Shown piece after piece: positions 32,778 to 41,854 of a stretch of 59,425 nucleotides of DNA. The DNA comes from Rhodoferax sp. Lineage in GTDB: Bacteria; Pseudomonadota; Gammaproteobacteria; Burkholderiales; Burkholderiaceae_C. The stretch's first letter is position 1; the number at the start of each line of letters is the position of its first letter. The stretch lies in NCBI RefSeq assembly GCF_030697375.1, contig NZ_JAUYQD010000115.1, positions 1 through 59,425 of the forward strand, in the 5' to 3' direction. The notes under the pieces were generated by a model. It had not been told where the DNA came from, ran no database searches, and saw only the letters and a program-made list of their open reading frames with translations. The translations under genes were made by a program, and so were the position numbers.

Positions 32778-33376
32778 ACACGAGCAGCCAGCCCGGCGCC
32801 GATACCGTCAAAATCGGCATTGTGTCCGTCAGCGACCGCGCGTCCAGCGGCGTCTACGAAGACAAGGGCCTGCCAGCGCTGCAGGACTGGCTCACCCGCG
32901 CTCTGCACAACCCCCTCACCTTTGAAGCGCGGCTGATTGCCGACGAGCAAGCCGTCATCAGCGCCACGCTGATTGAATTGGTGGAGGCAGGCTGTTCGCT
33001 GGTACTCACCACGGGTGGCACGGGTCCAGCGTTGCGCGATGTCACGCCCGAGGCCACTTTGGCCGTGGCCCACAAGGAAATGCCGGGGTTTGGCGAGCAG
33101 ATGCGGGCGATTAGCCTGAATTTTGTGCCCACCGCCATTCTGTCCCGCCAGGTGGCCGTGATCCGCGACCACAGCCTGATCATCAACCTGCCCGGCCAAC
33201 CCAAATCCATTGCGGAAACGCTGGAAGGGCTGAAAGACGCCGACGGTAAATCCGTGGTGCCCGGCATTTTTGCCGCCGTGCCCTACTGCATCGACCTGAT
33301 CGGCGGACCGTATTTGGAAACCGTGGACGCCGTGTGCAAGGCGTTCCGGCCGAAAAACGCCATTCGTCGCGCGTGA
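32774..33376 (+). CDS. mog: Molybdopterin adenylyltransferase
   Basis: A 200-residue protein of the MogA family, which adenylates molybdopterin before molybdate insertion. Family motifs are KIGIVSVSDRASSGVYEDKG, LVLTTGGTGPALRDVTPEAT and INLPGQPKSIAETLEGL. The GTG start at 32774 overlaps the darP stop. It serves the molybdoenzymes encoded on either side (nitrate reductases and formate dehydrogenase), though it is not in their operons. Confidence 0.94.
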   Translation: MNTSSQPGADTVKIGIVSVSDRASSGVYEDKGLPALQDWLTRALHNPLTFEARLIADEQAVISATLIELVEAGCSLVLTTGGTGPALRDVTPEATLAVAHKEMPGFGEQMRAISLNFVPTAILSRQVAVIRDHSLIINLPGQPKSIAETLEGLKDADGKSVVPGIFAAVPYCIDLIGGPYLETVDAVCKAFRPKNAIRRA

Positions 33377-33426
33377 CTTGAGCCAGGAACACCGATGGAG
33401 TCGGCTTTGCCGGACCACTGGTGTTG

Positions 33427-33467
33427 CCCCCTGCAAGGGGGAGGCGGCAAAGCCGCCCGGGGGGGGG
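33427..33467. terminator. Tandem GC hairpins and a G9 run between mog and cysE
   Basis: CCCCC-TGCAA-GGGGG (33427-33441) and GGCGGC-AAA-GCCGCC (33443-33457) are followed by nine G (33459-33467), all in the 95-base gap between convergent stops. There is no T tract, so factor-independent termination is uncertain. Confidence 0.45.
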
Positions 33468-33471
33468 TGCC

Positions 33472-34257
33472 CTACTTTCCGACCAGTTGGTTGAGGCGAT
33501 CCGCCTCAAAACACTCGGTGCGTGCCGCATCACCCGGTACACAATCGGACCCGCATTCATTGTCGGTGCGTTGTGCGGACAGGGTTTCAATCGCCTTCCA
33601 CAACAGCGCAATCTGGTGCTCCTGCCCGGAGGCCGAATCGATCAGGCCGCGCAAAGTCTGGCTGACGGGATCGTCTTCCTGGGTAATGCCGTAGGCCGTG
33701 AACTTGGGCTGGGAGTGGGTGACATCGGCGCTTTCCCCTGTTTTGGAGGGAATGATGCGCGCCGGAATACCCACGGCAGTCGCCCCGGGAGGCACCGGCT
33801 TGATGACCACCGCGTTAGAGCCGATCTTGGCCCCGTCGCCCACCACAAAGCCGCCCAGCACTTTGGCACCGGCACTCACCACCACGTCTTTTCCCAGGGT
33901 GGGATGGCGTTTAACCCCCTTGTACAGCGAGGTGCCGCCCAAGGTGACGCCCTGGTAAATCGTGCAGCCGTCGCCGATTTCGGCGGTCTCGCCCACCACC
34001 ACCCCCATGGCGTGGTCAAAAAACACGCGTTCGCCAATTTTGGCGCCCGGGTGAATCTCGATGCCGGTGAACCAACGCCCGAAGTGCGAGATAAACCGCC
34101 CCAACCACTTGAACCCATGGCTCCAGCACCAATGGGCACGGCGGTGCAACACCAGGGCATGCAGCCCCGGGTAACAGGTCAACACCTCCCAGGTGCTGCG
34201 GGCAGCGGGGTCGCGGTCAAGAATGCACTGAATATCGGAGCGTAGTCGAGAAAACAT
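33472..34257 (-). CDS. cysE: Serine O-acetyltransferase
   Basis: A 261-residue enzyme that acetylates serine with acetyl-CoA, the first step of cysteine synthesis. A helical N-terminus is followed by a left-handed beta-helix of hexapeptide repeats with IEIHPGAKIGERVFFDHAMG and VVVGETAEIGDG. It has the PVPPGATAVGIPARI turn and an extended C-terminal tail of about 60 residues. The ATG at 34257 was chosen over an upstream TTG/ATG because the family begins with MFSRL. Downstream of trmJ on the same strand (46-base gap), a common arrangement. Confidence 0.94.
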   Translation of the reverse strand: MFSRLRSDIQCILDRDPAARSTWEVLTCYPGLHALVLHRRAHWCWSHGFKWLGRFISHFGRWFTGIEIHPGAKIGERVFFDHAMGVVVGETAEIGDGCTIYQGVTLGGTSLYKGVKRHPTLGKDVVVSAGAKVLGGFVVGDGAKIGSNAVVIKPVPPGATAVGIPARIIPSKTGESADVTHSQPKFTAYGITQEDDPVSQTLRGLIDSASGQEHQIALLWKAIETLSAQRTDNECGSDCVPGDAARTECFEADRLNQLVGK

Positions 34258-34303
34258 GGCTGTTAGTCTATCCGCTCCCTCCATCACTTACCGCGTGCGC
34301 GGT

Positions 34304-35110
34304 TTATCGGGCGGTCTTTTGCAAAATCGCTTTGGCAATGCCGCGCAGAATATGAATTTCTTCCTGCGTCACACCGCCGCGGTTGAACAACTGGTTCAGG
34401 CGGGGCATCAGTTTCTTGGGCGCTGCCGGGTCCAAAAACTCCAGGGCCACCAGCGCTTGCTCCAGATGTGCCAGCATGCCGGTCACCTGCGCCGCATCGG
34501 CCAAAGTGGCAGCGGGTGCAGCCCCTGCCACAGCGGGCTCTGTGGGCACGCCAAATCCGCCCAAAGCCAAGCGCCAGTCGTAGGCCACCACCTGGATGGC
34601 CGCCCCAATATTGAGCGAGCCAAATTGGGGGTTGCTGGGAATGCTCAGGCAGACATGGCAGCGGTACACATCCTCGTTGCGCATACCAAAGCGCTCGGAG
34701 CCGAACAAAAATCCGACCCCCTGCTGCGGCCCGGCGTTTGCCGCAGATTCATGTGCAAAATCGGCCTCCAGCCCTTGTGGATTGTGCGCAAGCAGCTCCG
34801 ATTTTGATAGCATCGCGAAGTGCTCACGCGGTGCCACGGTGGGCGGGCCAAAGTCACGCGGCGTCATGGCGGTGGCGCACAGGTGGGTGATGCCGTCCAG
34901 CGCCTCGTCCAGTGTGTCCACGATGCGGCACTTCTCCAGCACGTCCAAGGCTCCGCTGGCGCGCTGGATGGTTTCCTCGCGGCGCAAGACATTGGCCCAG
35001 CGCGGTGCCACCAGCACCAGGTCATCAAACCCCATGGTTTTCATGGCCCGCGCTGCGGCGCCTACATTGCCTGCGTGGCTGGTATTGATCAGAATAAATC
35101 GGGTGTGCAT
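34304..35110 (-). CDS. trmJ: tRNA (cytidine/uridine-2'-O-)-methyltransferase TrmJ
   Basis: A 268-residue SPOUT-class RNA methyltransferase. The N-terminus FILINTSHAGNVGAAARAMKTMG and the knotted SAM-binding segment FLFGSERFGM...CLSIPSNPQFGSLNIGAAIQV are typical of TrmJ, which methylates position 32 of several tRNAs. Residues around AMLSKSELLAHNPQGLEADF are encoded by a dispersed-repeat copy, in a loop before the knot. Divergent from suhB. Confidence 0.92.
   Translation of the reverse strand: MHTRFILINTSHAGNVGAAARAMKTMGFDDLVLVAPRWANVLRREETIQRASGALDVLEKCRIVDTLDEALDGITHLCATAMTPRDFGPPTVAPREHFAMLSKSELLAHNPQGLEADFAHESAANAGPQQGVGFLFGSERFGMRNEDVYRCHVCLSIPSNPQFGSLNIGAAIQVVAYDWRLALGGFGVPTEPAVAGAAPAATLADAAQVTGMLAHLEQALVALEFLDPAAPKKLMPRLNQLFNRGGVTQEEIHILRGIAKAILQKTAR
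34763..34812 (+). repeat. Dispersed repeat copy 6, inside the trmJ gene (opposite strand)
   Basis: CCTCCAGCCCTTGTGG, the core GCGCAAGCAGCT (34786-34797) and ATAGCA (34807-34812), running antisense to trmJ. It is read through in frame (core gives Glu-Leu-Leu-Ala), a third coding frame for the same repeat. Confidence 0.72.
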
Positions 35111-35191
35111 GGGAAAAGAAGACGGGGCCGTTAAAATGGCGCTATTGTCGCCGCCGGCATCGCCCTGCGGATCACCCGTTCTTAGTCACTT

Positions 35192-35217
35192 GGGGACAGA
35201 GCTAAAGATCTGTCTCC
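35192..35217. repeat. GGACAGA...TCTGTC inverted repeat, copy 1
   Basis: GGGGACAGAGCT and its partner AGATCTGTCTCC form a small palindromic element in the trmJ-suhB gap. A related element is at 48705-48742. It could be a REP-like sequence or an operator. Confidence 0.55.
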
Positions 35218-35235
35218 AAAAAATACAATTTATTT

Positions 35236-36159
35236 ATGTCGCTTAATCTGCACCCCATGATCAATGTGGCCGTCAAGGCCGCCCGCGCTGCGGGTTCCGT
35301 CATCAACCGCGCCGCGCTGGATATCGAATCCGTCCGCATTTCGCAAAAAAAGGTCAATGACTTTGTCACCGAGGTCGATCATGCGGCAGAAAAAGTGATC
35401 ATTGAAACCCTGCTGGCCGCCTACCCCGGCCACGGCATCTGGGCCGAAGAGTCGGGACGCGAGCACGGCGCACAAGATTCGGAGTACGTGTGGATCATCG
35501 ATCCGCTGGACGGCACCACCAATTTCATCCATGGCTTGCCCGTCTATTGCGTCAGCATTGCGCTGGCCGTCAAAGGCAAGGTGGAGCAAGCCGTGGTGTA
35601 CGACCCCACCCGCAACGACCTGTTTACCGCCACCAAAGGCCGCGGCGCCTACCTGAACGACCGCCGCATCCGGGTTTCCAAACGCACCCAGCTCAAAGAG
35701 TCGCTCATTTCCACCGGTTTTCCGTTCCGCGAAGGCGACAATTTCAAGAAATACCTGGCCATGATGGGCGATGTCATGAAGCGCACCGCAGGCCTGCGCC
35801 GCCCCGGCGCTGCCGCGCTGGACCTGGCCTATGTGGCTGCGGGTTATACCGAAGGCTTTTTTGAAACCGGCCTGCAGGCTTGGGATGTAGCCGCGGGTTC
35901 GCTCCTGGTCACCGAAGCCGGTGGACTGGTGGGCAACTTCACTGGGGAAGCCGAATTTTTGGACCAGCAAGAGTGCCTGGCCGGCTGCCCCCGGGTGTAT
36001 GGCCAGATGGTCAGCATTTTGGGCAAGTACAGCAAGTTTGCAGGCGCTGGCGAAAAAGCCGCATTGCGCCAGGCTGCGGATGCGTCCCTCAGCGAAACCA
36101 CTGAAAGCGTGGAAACCACGCCCACCCCCGCCCCAAGCGAAGACCAAGCCTCTCTATAA
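35236..36159 (+). CDS. suhB: Inositol-1-monophosphatase family protein SuhB
   Basis: A 307-residue protein, about 40 longer than usual because of a C-terminal tail rich in Thr, Glu and Pro. The metal-site motifs WAEESG (residues 72-77), DPLDGTTNF and WDVAAGSLL are intact. SuhB hydrolyses inositol phosphate and also takes part in rRNA antitermination in E. coli. The stop overlaps the end of the convergent GGDEF/EAL gene by 6 bases. Confidence 0.94.
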   Translation: MSLNLHPMINVAVKAARAAGSVINRAALDIESVRISQKKVNDFVTEVDHAAEKVIIETLLAAYPGHGIWAEESGREHGAQDSEYVWIIDPLDGTTNFIHGLPVYCVSIALAVKGKVEQAVVYDPTRNDLFTATKGRGAYLNDRRIRVSKRTQLKESLISTGFPFREGDNFKKYLAMMGDVMKRTAGLRRPGAAALDLAYVAAGYTEGFFETGLQAWDVAAGSLLVTEAGGLVGNFTGEAEFLDQQECLAGCPRVYGQMVSILGKYSKFAGAGEKAALRQAADASLSETTESVETTPTPAPSEDQASL

Positions 36160-39100
36160 GGCGCCAAACCGGCTGGGAGCGGCATTGATTTTCAGCAGCT
36201 CCACCGGAGTGGGTTTACCAAAGAGGTAGCCCTGGAAGGCCTTGCAACCGCTGTCCAGCAAGAAGGTACGCTGGCCTTCGGTTTCTACGCCTTCCGCCAC
36301 CACCCGCAAGTCCAGGCTGTCCGCCAGCGTCAGTATCGTGCGGGCGATGGCCGCATCGTTGGGGTCACTGAGCACATCACGCACAAACGATTGGTCAATC
36401 TTGAGCTGGTCCAGCGGCAGCAGTTTGAGGTAGGACAGGGACGAATACCCAGTACCGAAGTCATCCAGCGCAAACCCCACGCCGATGGAGCGCAGCTCGC
36501 TCATTTTGACAATGGCGTCGTCAAAGTCGGTCAGTAACAGGCTTTCGGTCAGCTCCAGCTTCAAGCGGTAGGGGTTGGCGCCGCTCACACGCAACAAGGT
36601 CAGCATCTGGCTGGAAAACTCGGGATGGCGGAACTGGCGCGCACTCACATTCACGGCGATGGTCAGCCGCCTTGTCTCGGCATGCAGGCTCCATTCGACC
36701 AACTGTGCGCAGGCTGCCTGCAACACCCATTGCCCCAGCGGCAGGATCAATCCGGTTTGCTCCGCGACGGAAATGAACTCCGACGGCAATAACAATCCAC
36801 GCTGCGGATGGCTCCAGCGGACCAAGGCTTCCACACCGGTGGTGTGCCTGTTTTCATCCACCACCGGTTGGTAATACAGCACGAATTCATTGCGCAAAAG
36901 GGCCTGGCGCAAGTCCGCCTCAACGGCCGCGCGCGCCGAGGCGGCCGCCTGCATGGCGGGGTCAAAAAAGCGGGCGGTATTGCGCCCCGCCGCTTTGGCC
37001 TGGTACATCGCCAAATCGGCCCGCTTGAGCAACTCGTCAATGGTGAGGCGATTGTCTTGGAAGAGCGCAATACCGATGCTGGGCGTGCTGTGGTGCTCAT
37101 TGCCCCCCAACTGGAAGGCCTTGTTCAAGGTCGCCAAAATTTTGCGGCCGACCCCTTCCGCGTGGGTGGCCGCCTCGTTGGGGTCGCTGCTGAGCTTTTG
37201 CAGCATCACCACAAACTCATCACCGCCCAGACGCGCCACCGTGTCCACGTCCCGCACGCAATCCCCCAAACGCACGGCCACCTGCTTGAGCAACTGGTCC
37301 CCCATGTCGTGGCCCTGGGTGTCGTTGAGGTCCTTGAAATTGTCCAGATCGATGAACAGCAGCGCACCCGTCAGACCTTCGCGGTCGCAGAACGCCAAGG
37401 CATTTTGCAAACGGTCCATCAGCAAGCGGCGGTTGGGCAACCCGGTGAGCGCGTCATAAAACGCCAGACGTTCAATTTTGTCTTCGTCTTGTCGGCGGGC
37501 CGAAATGTCGCGCCCTATGCCACGGTAGCCTGTAAAGCGCCCATCGGCGTCAAAAATGGGGGAGCCGCTGATGGAGGCCCACATCAGCGAGCCGTCGGCG
37601 CGCCGGCGCTGCACCTGAAAATCATGGAAAGTTTCGTGCGCCTCCAACTGGGCCCGGTGCGCCACCCACTGGGCCGCGCTGACACCTTCCACCCCCGAAT
37701 CCCAGCGGGTGTACCCGATGTGGCGCTCCTGGTGCATGACATTGGAGGCCTCCAGATTGCCTTCCATCCGCACAAAACGAAACTGCGCGTCTTGCTCCCA
37801 ATACCAGTCGGAAGACAGTTCGGTCAGTGCACGAAAACGGGCCTCGCTCTGGCGCAAACCCTCCTCGGCCTGTTTGCGCAAGGTGATGTCGGTGGTAAAG
37901 CCGTTCCACAGCACGGCGCCATCGGCCTCGCGTTCGGGAATGGCCTGTCCCAAAAGCCAGCGTACTTCACCGTCCTCAAACCGCAGGCGGTATTCATGCA
38001 TCCAGGGCTTGAGTTCTTTGCCGGAAATTTTCAACGAGGCAAGCAGACCGTCCAGGTCTTCGGGATGGTGCAGTTTCAGGGCGCAACTGGCATCCTGCAT
38101 AACCTCTTCGGCGGTCAACAAACCCCGGTAGATTTCCCGCACGGGGTCTGCCACGTACAAAAATTTGAACTGACCATCGGTTTGCCGCCGCAACTGAAAC
38201 ACCATGCCAGGCGCCCGGCTGGTGATCTTTTGAATGAACGCCAGCTTTTCCTGCAGCGCCAAGGCAGCTTCACGCTCATTGGTGATGTCTTGCACCACAC
38301 CGAAGTCAAGCCCATCACCGCCATCACCGCCCGACCAACGCTGCATGCGCGAGCGCAACCAGTGCACACGACCATCCGGGTGACTCCAGCGGTACTCCGT
38401 CACCGCGCCATCCATCCTGGCGCGGGCTTCTTCAAACCGTTGCTGGTCATCGGCCAAAATGCGGCTGCGTCCCGTATCGGCGTCCAGCACCGTCCCCACT
38501 TCGAGTCCGGCCAAACGGTACAGGCCGTTGGACCAGCGCACAGCACCAGGCGCAGGACCGGAAGTCCAATAGCCCACCAAGGCCAGACTCTCTAAGGACT
38601 CAAACAACCGGATCTGCTGGCCTAAGCGCGTGTTGATCGCTTTCAATAGTTGTTCGCTCGCCAGCAGCTCGGCCTGCACCGCACGTTCGGCGGTCACATC
38701 TTTGACGTAGCTCAGCACATAGGACGAGCCGCCAATCTCAATCCGCGACGCATTGAGTTGCAAAATGATTTTGGTGCCATCACCTTTGACAAAGAGCAAA
38801 TCCAGATTCCGAACTCTTCCAGAATTGTTCAGCGGGCGCAGCCCTATTTCCCGGTGCTGCTGCGTGCGCCAGAATCCGAGTTCGACGGCCGTCCTTCCCA
38901 AAACGTCTTCCAGGCTCAGACCGGTAAGATGGCTCCACTCTTCGTTGACATCGACATACACACCGTCAACTTCTCGGCTCAGTGAAATGGCGGCCGGGCT
39001 TTGGCTGAACATGGCGGCCAGTTGTTGCTGTGCCCGCATACGCATATCCAGGGATTCGGCGGCACCGGAGCTGTCCCAAAATTTCACCACCACCCGGCCG

Positions 39101-39477
39101 GGTGCCAGTTGAAAAGCGAAAAAATTGAATAGCTTGCCAGACAGCAGTCCTTCGCCCAGCACGCTCATGGGGCCCACAACAGTGCCGTTGCGGGCCGCAT
39201 TTTCCAAAGCGGCAGGAATATCCGTCACTTGCATGCCAGGAAACAGGGCGACAAACGCCTGGCCCCAAAAAGGTGCGCAAGGTTTGCCCAGGAGCTGGTC
39301 CGCCATGGCATCGGAGCCGACGAACAGCAAGCGGCCATCGTCGCCCAAGGCACACTCCAACTTGCCCACCAGCGCCCCCGAGGCATCGGCCACCGATTGC
39401 AGACGCGCCTGCGTTTCCCGCAATTCACGCCGCAGGCGCTGGACTTCGTCAGACAGATTCTCTGGAACAGAAGGCAT
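36154..39477 (-). CDS. Multi-PAS GGDEF/EAL protein (c-di-GMP turnover)
   Basis: A 1107-residue cytoplasmic signalling protein with an N-terminal coiled coil, several PAS/PAC units over about residues 125-650, a GGDEF domain and a C-terminal EAL domain. GGDEF is intact with an RxxD motif (RDVD) five residues before it. The EAL domain keeps EALVRW, ELTESLL, DDFGTGYSSLSYLK and KIDQSFV, so phosphodiesterase activity is likely. Whether synthesis or breakdown dominates cannot be told. ATG 39477 is used; a TTG at 39498 is possible. No membrane helix. Confidence 0.92.
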   Translation of the reverse strand: MPSVPENLSDEVQRLRRELRETQARLQSVADASGALVGKLECALGDDGRLLFVGSDAMADQLLGKPCAPFWGQAFVALFPGMQVTDIPAALENAARNGTVVGPMSVLGEGLLSGKLFNFFAFQLAPGRVVVKFWDSSGAAESLDMRMRAQQQLAAMFSQSPAAISLSREVDGVYVDVNEEWSHLTGLSLEDVLGRTAVELGFWRTQQHREIGLRPLNNSGRVRNLDLLFVKGDGTKIILQLNASRIEIGGSSYVLSYVKDVTAERAVQAELLASEQLLKAINTRLGQQIRLFESLESLALVGYWTSGPAPGAVRWSNGLYRLAGLEVGTVLDADTGRSRILADDQQRFEEARARMDGAVTEYRWSHPDGRVHWLRSRMQRWSGGDGGDGLDFGVVQDITNEREAALALQEKLAFIQKITSRAPGMVFQLRRQTDGQFKFLYVADPVREIYRGLLTAEEVMQDASCALKLHHPEDLDGLLASLKISGKELKPWMHEYRLRFEDGEVRWLLGQAIPEREADGAVLWNGFTTDITLRKQAEEGLRQSEARFRALTELSSDWYWEQDAQFRFVRMEGNLEASNVMHQERHIGYTRWDSGVEGVSAAQWVAHRAQLEAHETFHDFQVQRRRADGSLMWASISGSPIFDADGRFTGYRGIGRDISARRQDEDKIERLAFYDALTGLPNRRLLMDRLQNALAFCDREGLTGALLFIDLDNFKDLNDTQGHDMGDQLLKQVAVRLGDCVRDVDTVARLGGDEFVVMLQKLSSDPNEAATHAEGVGRKILATLNKAFQLGGNEHHSTPSIGIALFQDNRLTIDELLKRADLAMYQAKAAGRNTARFFDPAMQAAASARAAVEADLRQALLRNEFVLYYQPVVDENRHTTGVEALVRWSHPQRGLLLPSEFISVAEQTGLILPLGQWVLQAACAQLVEWSLHAETRRLTIAVNVSARQFRHPEFSSQMLTLLRVSGANPYRLKLELTESLLLTDFDDAIVKMSELRSIGVGFALDDFGTGYSSLSYLKLLPLDQLKIDQSFVRDVLSDPNDAAIARTILTLADSLDLRVVAEGVETEGQRTFLLDSGCKAFQGYLFGKPTPVELLKINAAPSRFGAL

Positions 39478-39513
39478 TTCAGGACCGCCGAAGGTCAACG
39501 ACGGCTCGCTTCT

Positions 39514-40041
39514 TCAGGCCCGCACGCGCTGGTACAGCTTGCGCCCGTCTTTGGAAGCGACGGCCTTGAGGATTCCCTTGCGCACCGCGCTGTAGATCCA
39601 CGCATTGGCGCGATTTTTAATGGCAGCGCGTCCTGAGTCGTCCAAATCCAGCTTGCGCGACGCGGCATCCAGCAACTCGTCCAGACCCAAGTTCTTGCGG
39701 CCAAAACAACCCAACCAGAACGCGGTACCGGTGGCTGGCAACGCTTTTCCGACCTTCCGTTGCACGGATTTTGACGTCTTTGCCTTTGAATTCACCGACC
39801 CCAGCGCCTTGCTTGGCTTGGGCTGGACGGTCTCTGCATTGATGACCCGCGCCTGCACGACGGAGACATCTTCCACGGTTTGCGCAACCGGTGGTGTGGT
39901 GTAGACCAGCGCCGTCGTGGCAGGTTCTACCCCGATCAGCGGCTTGAGCCCCGCCAAGGCCTGTTCAAGATTCGCCAAATGCTGGCGGGTGCGCTCAATT
40001 TCTTGGGCAATTTGGTTGGCAGCTTCAAAAAGTGTTTGCAT
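39514..40041 (-). CDS. Hypothetical protein with N-terminal coiled coil and basic helical C-terminus
   Basis: A 175-residue protein. The N-terminus (QTLFEAANQIAQEIERTRQ) is a heptad-rich helix, followed by a low-complexity Ser/Lys linker and a C-terminal helical part (NLGLDELLDAASRKLDLDD...AIKNRANAWIYSAVRKGIL). That end looks like a small nucleic-acid-binding or DNA-bending domain, but I do not recognise a family. ATG 40041 was chosen because the longer start is only low-complexity. Upstream of the GGDEF/EAL gene by 36 bases, possibly co-transcribed. Confidence 0.65.
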   Translation of the reverse strand: MQTLFEAANQIAQEIERTRQHLANLEQALAGLKPLIGVEPATTALVYTTPPVAQTVEDVSVVQARVINAETVQPKPSKALGSVNSKAKTSKSVQRKVGKALPATGTAFWLGCFGRKNLGLDELLDAASRKLDLDDSGRAAIKNRANAWIYSAVRKGILKAVASKDGRKLYQRVRA

Positions 40042-40131
40042 CAGACTCGTCCATACCCGCCCAACAGCGGGTGTTTTGTTGTTGAAACCCAATCATAGTC
40101 TGGGGTGGCGCGGATAGCTATCATCAACGCC

Positions 40132-41109
40132 ATGAGTTTGTTCACCTCACTTCGCTACCTGGTCGCACTGCACCAGCACCGGCATTTCGGGCGCGCGGCA
40201 CAGGCATGCCATATCACGCAACCGGCATTGTCCAACGCCATCACCGCGCTGGAGAAAGAGTTTGGGACCGCCATCGTCAAGCGGGGCCGCGCCTTCGAGA
40301 GTTTGACACCGGAGGGGGAAAGAATTCTCATCACGGCGCAAAGGGTGTTGCATGAACAGGAGCTGCTGCGGCAAGACCTGCAAAGCAGCGCCGACCACCC
40401 GGTGGGAGCGTTGACGATTGCCGCCGTCCCGTCCGTGATGCCCATTGCGGCGCAGTTTTCCGGCATGTTGCAGGGGCGCCATCCCGGCCTCTCCCTGGTG
40501 CTGCGGTCCATGAGTTCACCGGACATCGAGGCGGGCCTGGAAAACCTCTCTGTGGATATTGCGCTGGGTTACACCCAGCGCTTGCAGGCGAAGGCGGCCA
40601 AGATGACGGCCATAGCCCAGTACACGGAGCGCTACTTTGTGCTGCGCCGGGCAGTGTCCCCCGCCAAAAAAGGCTTGCGTTTGCACAAGCGCCCGATGGC
40701 GTGGGCGGATGCGGCACGGCTGCCTTTGTGCCTGCTCACGCCGGAAATGCACAACCGCGCGATCATTGACGCGGCCTTGGCGCAAGCGGGCTGCCAGGTC
40801 CAGGCGGCCATAGAAACCAACTCGATTCTGGCACTCGGTTTGAGTGTCATGGTCGGCCAGGTCAGCAGCATCTTGCCGGGCGCCCTGGTGGGGGTGCTGC
40901 GCGGTTATGCTGAATTGGAAGCGATCCCCCTGGTGGCGCCGGACGTGCTGACGCCTATTGGCTTCATGTTTGCCAGCACCGAGCGGCCGTCGCATGCCCT
41001 GCGCTGCGCGCTGAATCTCGCCAACGATGCCGACTGGCTGCGCCATGCGCAGGCACATTCCGGCATGCTGCAATCTCCGGGCCGAGCATCCAGGGCCACG
41101 GCCGCATAG
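40132..41109 (+). CDS. LysR-family transcriptional regulator, likely of the formate dehydrogenase operon
   Basis: A 325-residue LTTR. The N-terminal winged helix-turn-helix is FGRAAQACHITQPALSNAITALEKEFG (about residues 20-46), followed by a periplasmic-binding-protein-like effector domain. It lies directly upstream of and on the same strand as fdsGBACD, the usual place of the regulator of soluble NAD-formate dehydrogenases, with LTTR-type palindromes in the 247-base gap. ATG 40132 is used because the family begins a few residues before the first helix. Confidence 0.88.
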   Translation: MSLFTSLRYLVALHQHRHFGRAAQACHITQPALSNAITALEKEFGTAIVKRGRAFESLTPEGERILITAQRVLHEQELLRQDLQSSADHPVGALTIAAVPSVMPIAAQFSGMLQGRHPGLSLVLRSMSSPDIEAGLENLSVDIALGYTQRLQAKAAKMTAIAQYTERYFVLRRAVSPAKKGLRLHKRPMAWADAARLPLCLLTPEMHNRAIIDAALAQAGCQVQAAIETNSILALGLSVMVGQVSSILPGALVGVLRGYAELEAIPLVAPDVLTPIGFMFASTERPSHALRCALNLANDADWLRHAQAHSGMLQSPGRASRATAA

Positions 41110-41141
41110 TCTCCCCCTCCCCCAGGAATAGCGCCCCTGGA

Positions 41142-41160
41142 CCATTCAATATTTGAATGG
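41142..41160 (+). promoter_or_regulatory. 19-bp perfect palindrome, possible LysR operator
   Basis: CCATTCAATATTTGAATGG (8-bp arms, 3-base centre) lies just after the LysR gene and 197 bases upstream of fdsG. It contains TTCAA-N3-TTGAA, compatible with an LTTR recognition site or a terminator-like stem for the LysR transcript (no T tract). Confidence 0.5.
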
Positions 41161-41236
41161 GGCCAAGTTCAAAGGGAATTTGACCCGCCGCGGCCGCGTC
41201 GTTGACACTGTCCCACGCCCTCACCCCGAAGGCGTG

Positions 41237-41339
41237 ATTCCATTTCCATATCAATGCGATATGTCGTTGCCCCTCCTGGCCGTGCTACAGCACTGCCTGC
41301 GTCGGGGCGCCTCATCTCCCATCGATCTGGAAATGGAAT
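41237..41339 (+). repeat. 12-bp perfect inverted repeat spanning the fds leader
   Basis: ATTCCATTTCCA (41237-41248) is exactly complementary to TGGAAATGGAAT (41328-41339) across 79 bases. The right arm ends 6 bases before the Shine-Dalgarno of fdsG, so if transcribed the pairing could affect translation. Confidence 0.55.
41247..41263 (+). promoter_or_regulatory. LTTR-type box upstream of fdsG
   Basis: CATATC-AATGC-GATATG is a perfect interrupted palindrome containing T-N11-A, the LysR recognition pattern. It lies 94 bases before the fdsG start and is a good candidate site for the adjacent LysR protein. Confidence 0.5.
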
Positions 41340-41356
41340 GAATACAAGGAGACAGC

Positions 41357-41854
41357 ATGTCATCGGTCGTGGATGGAACGCCCCCGCTAGAGCAGATTCA
41401 AGCCCTGGTGGCCGCCAAGAAACACCTTCCGGGTGCGCTGCTGCCCATCCTGCATGACATCCAGGACGCCCTGGGCCATGTGCCTGCCGCCGCCGTGGGC
41501 CTGATCGCCAGCGCGTTGCATCTGTCGCGGGCCGAGGTGCATGGCGTGCTCACGTTCTACCACCACTTTCGGACCGCGCCAGCCGCCCCTACCGTCCTGC
41601 AACTGTGCCGGGCCGAGGCCTGCCAGTCCATGGGGGCCAACCGCCTGTGGGCGCATGCCTGCGACACGCTTGCGCTCGACGCCGCCCACGGTGGCACCAG
41701 CGCGGACGGCGCCATCACGCTGGCGCCGGTGTACTGCCTGGGCCTGTGCTCCACGGCCCCGGCCCTGGCGCTGAATGAACACCCCCATGCGCGGGTCGAT
41801 GCCGAGCAGTTCGACCGGCTGGTGGCTGCGGCAAGGAGCGTCCCATGCCGGTGA
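41357..41854 (+). CDS. fdsG: NAD-dependent formate dehydrogenase gamma subunit
   Basis: A 165-residue NuoE-like thioredoxin-fold protein with the [2Fe-2S] ligands C-x4-C (CRAEAC) and C-x3-C (CLGLC). It relays electrons in the soluble FdsABGD complex that oxidises formate to CO2 with NAD+. The ATG has AAGGAG at 6 bases. First gene of the fds operon; its end overlaps fdsB by 10 bases. Confidence 0.94.
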   Translation: MSSVVDGTPPLEQIQALVAAKKHLPGALLPILHDIQDALGHVPAAAVGLIASALHLSRAEVHGVLTFYHHFRTAPAAPTVLQLCRAEACQSMGANRLWAHACDTLALDAAHGGTSADGAITLAPVYCLGLCSTAPALALNEHPHARVDAEQFDRLVAAARSVPCR

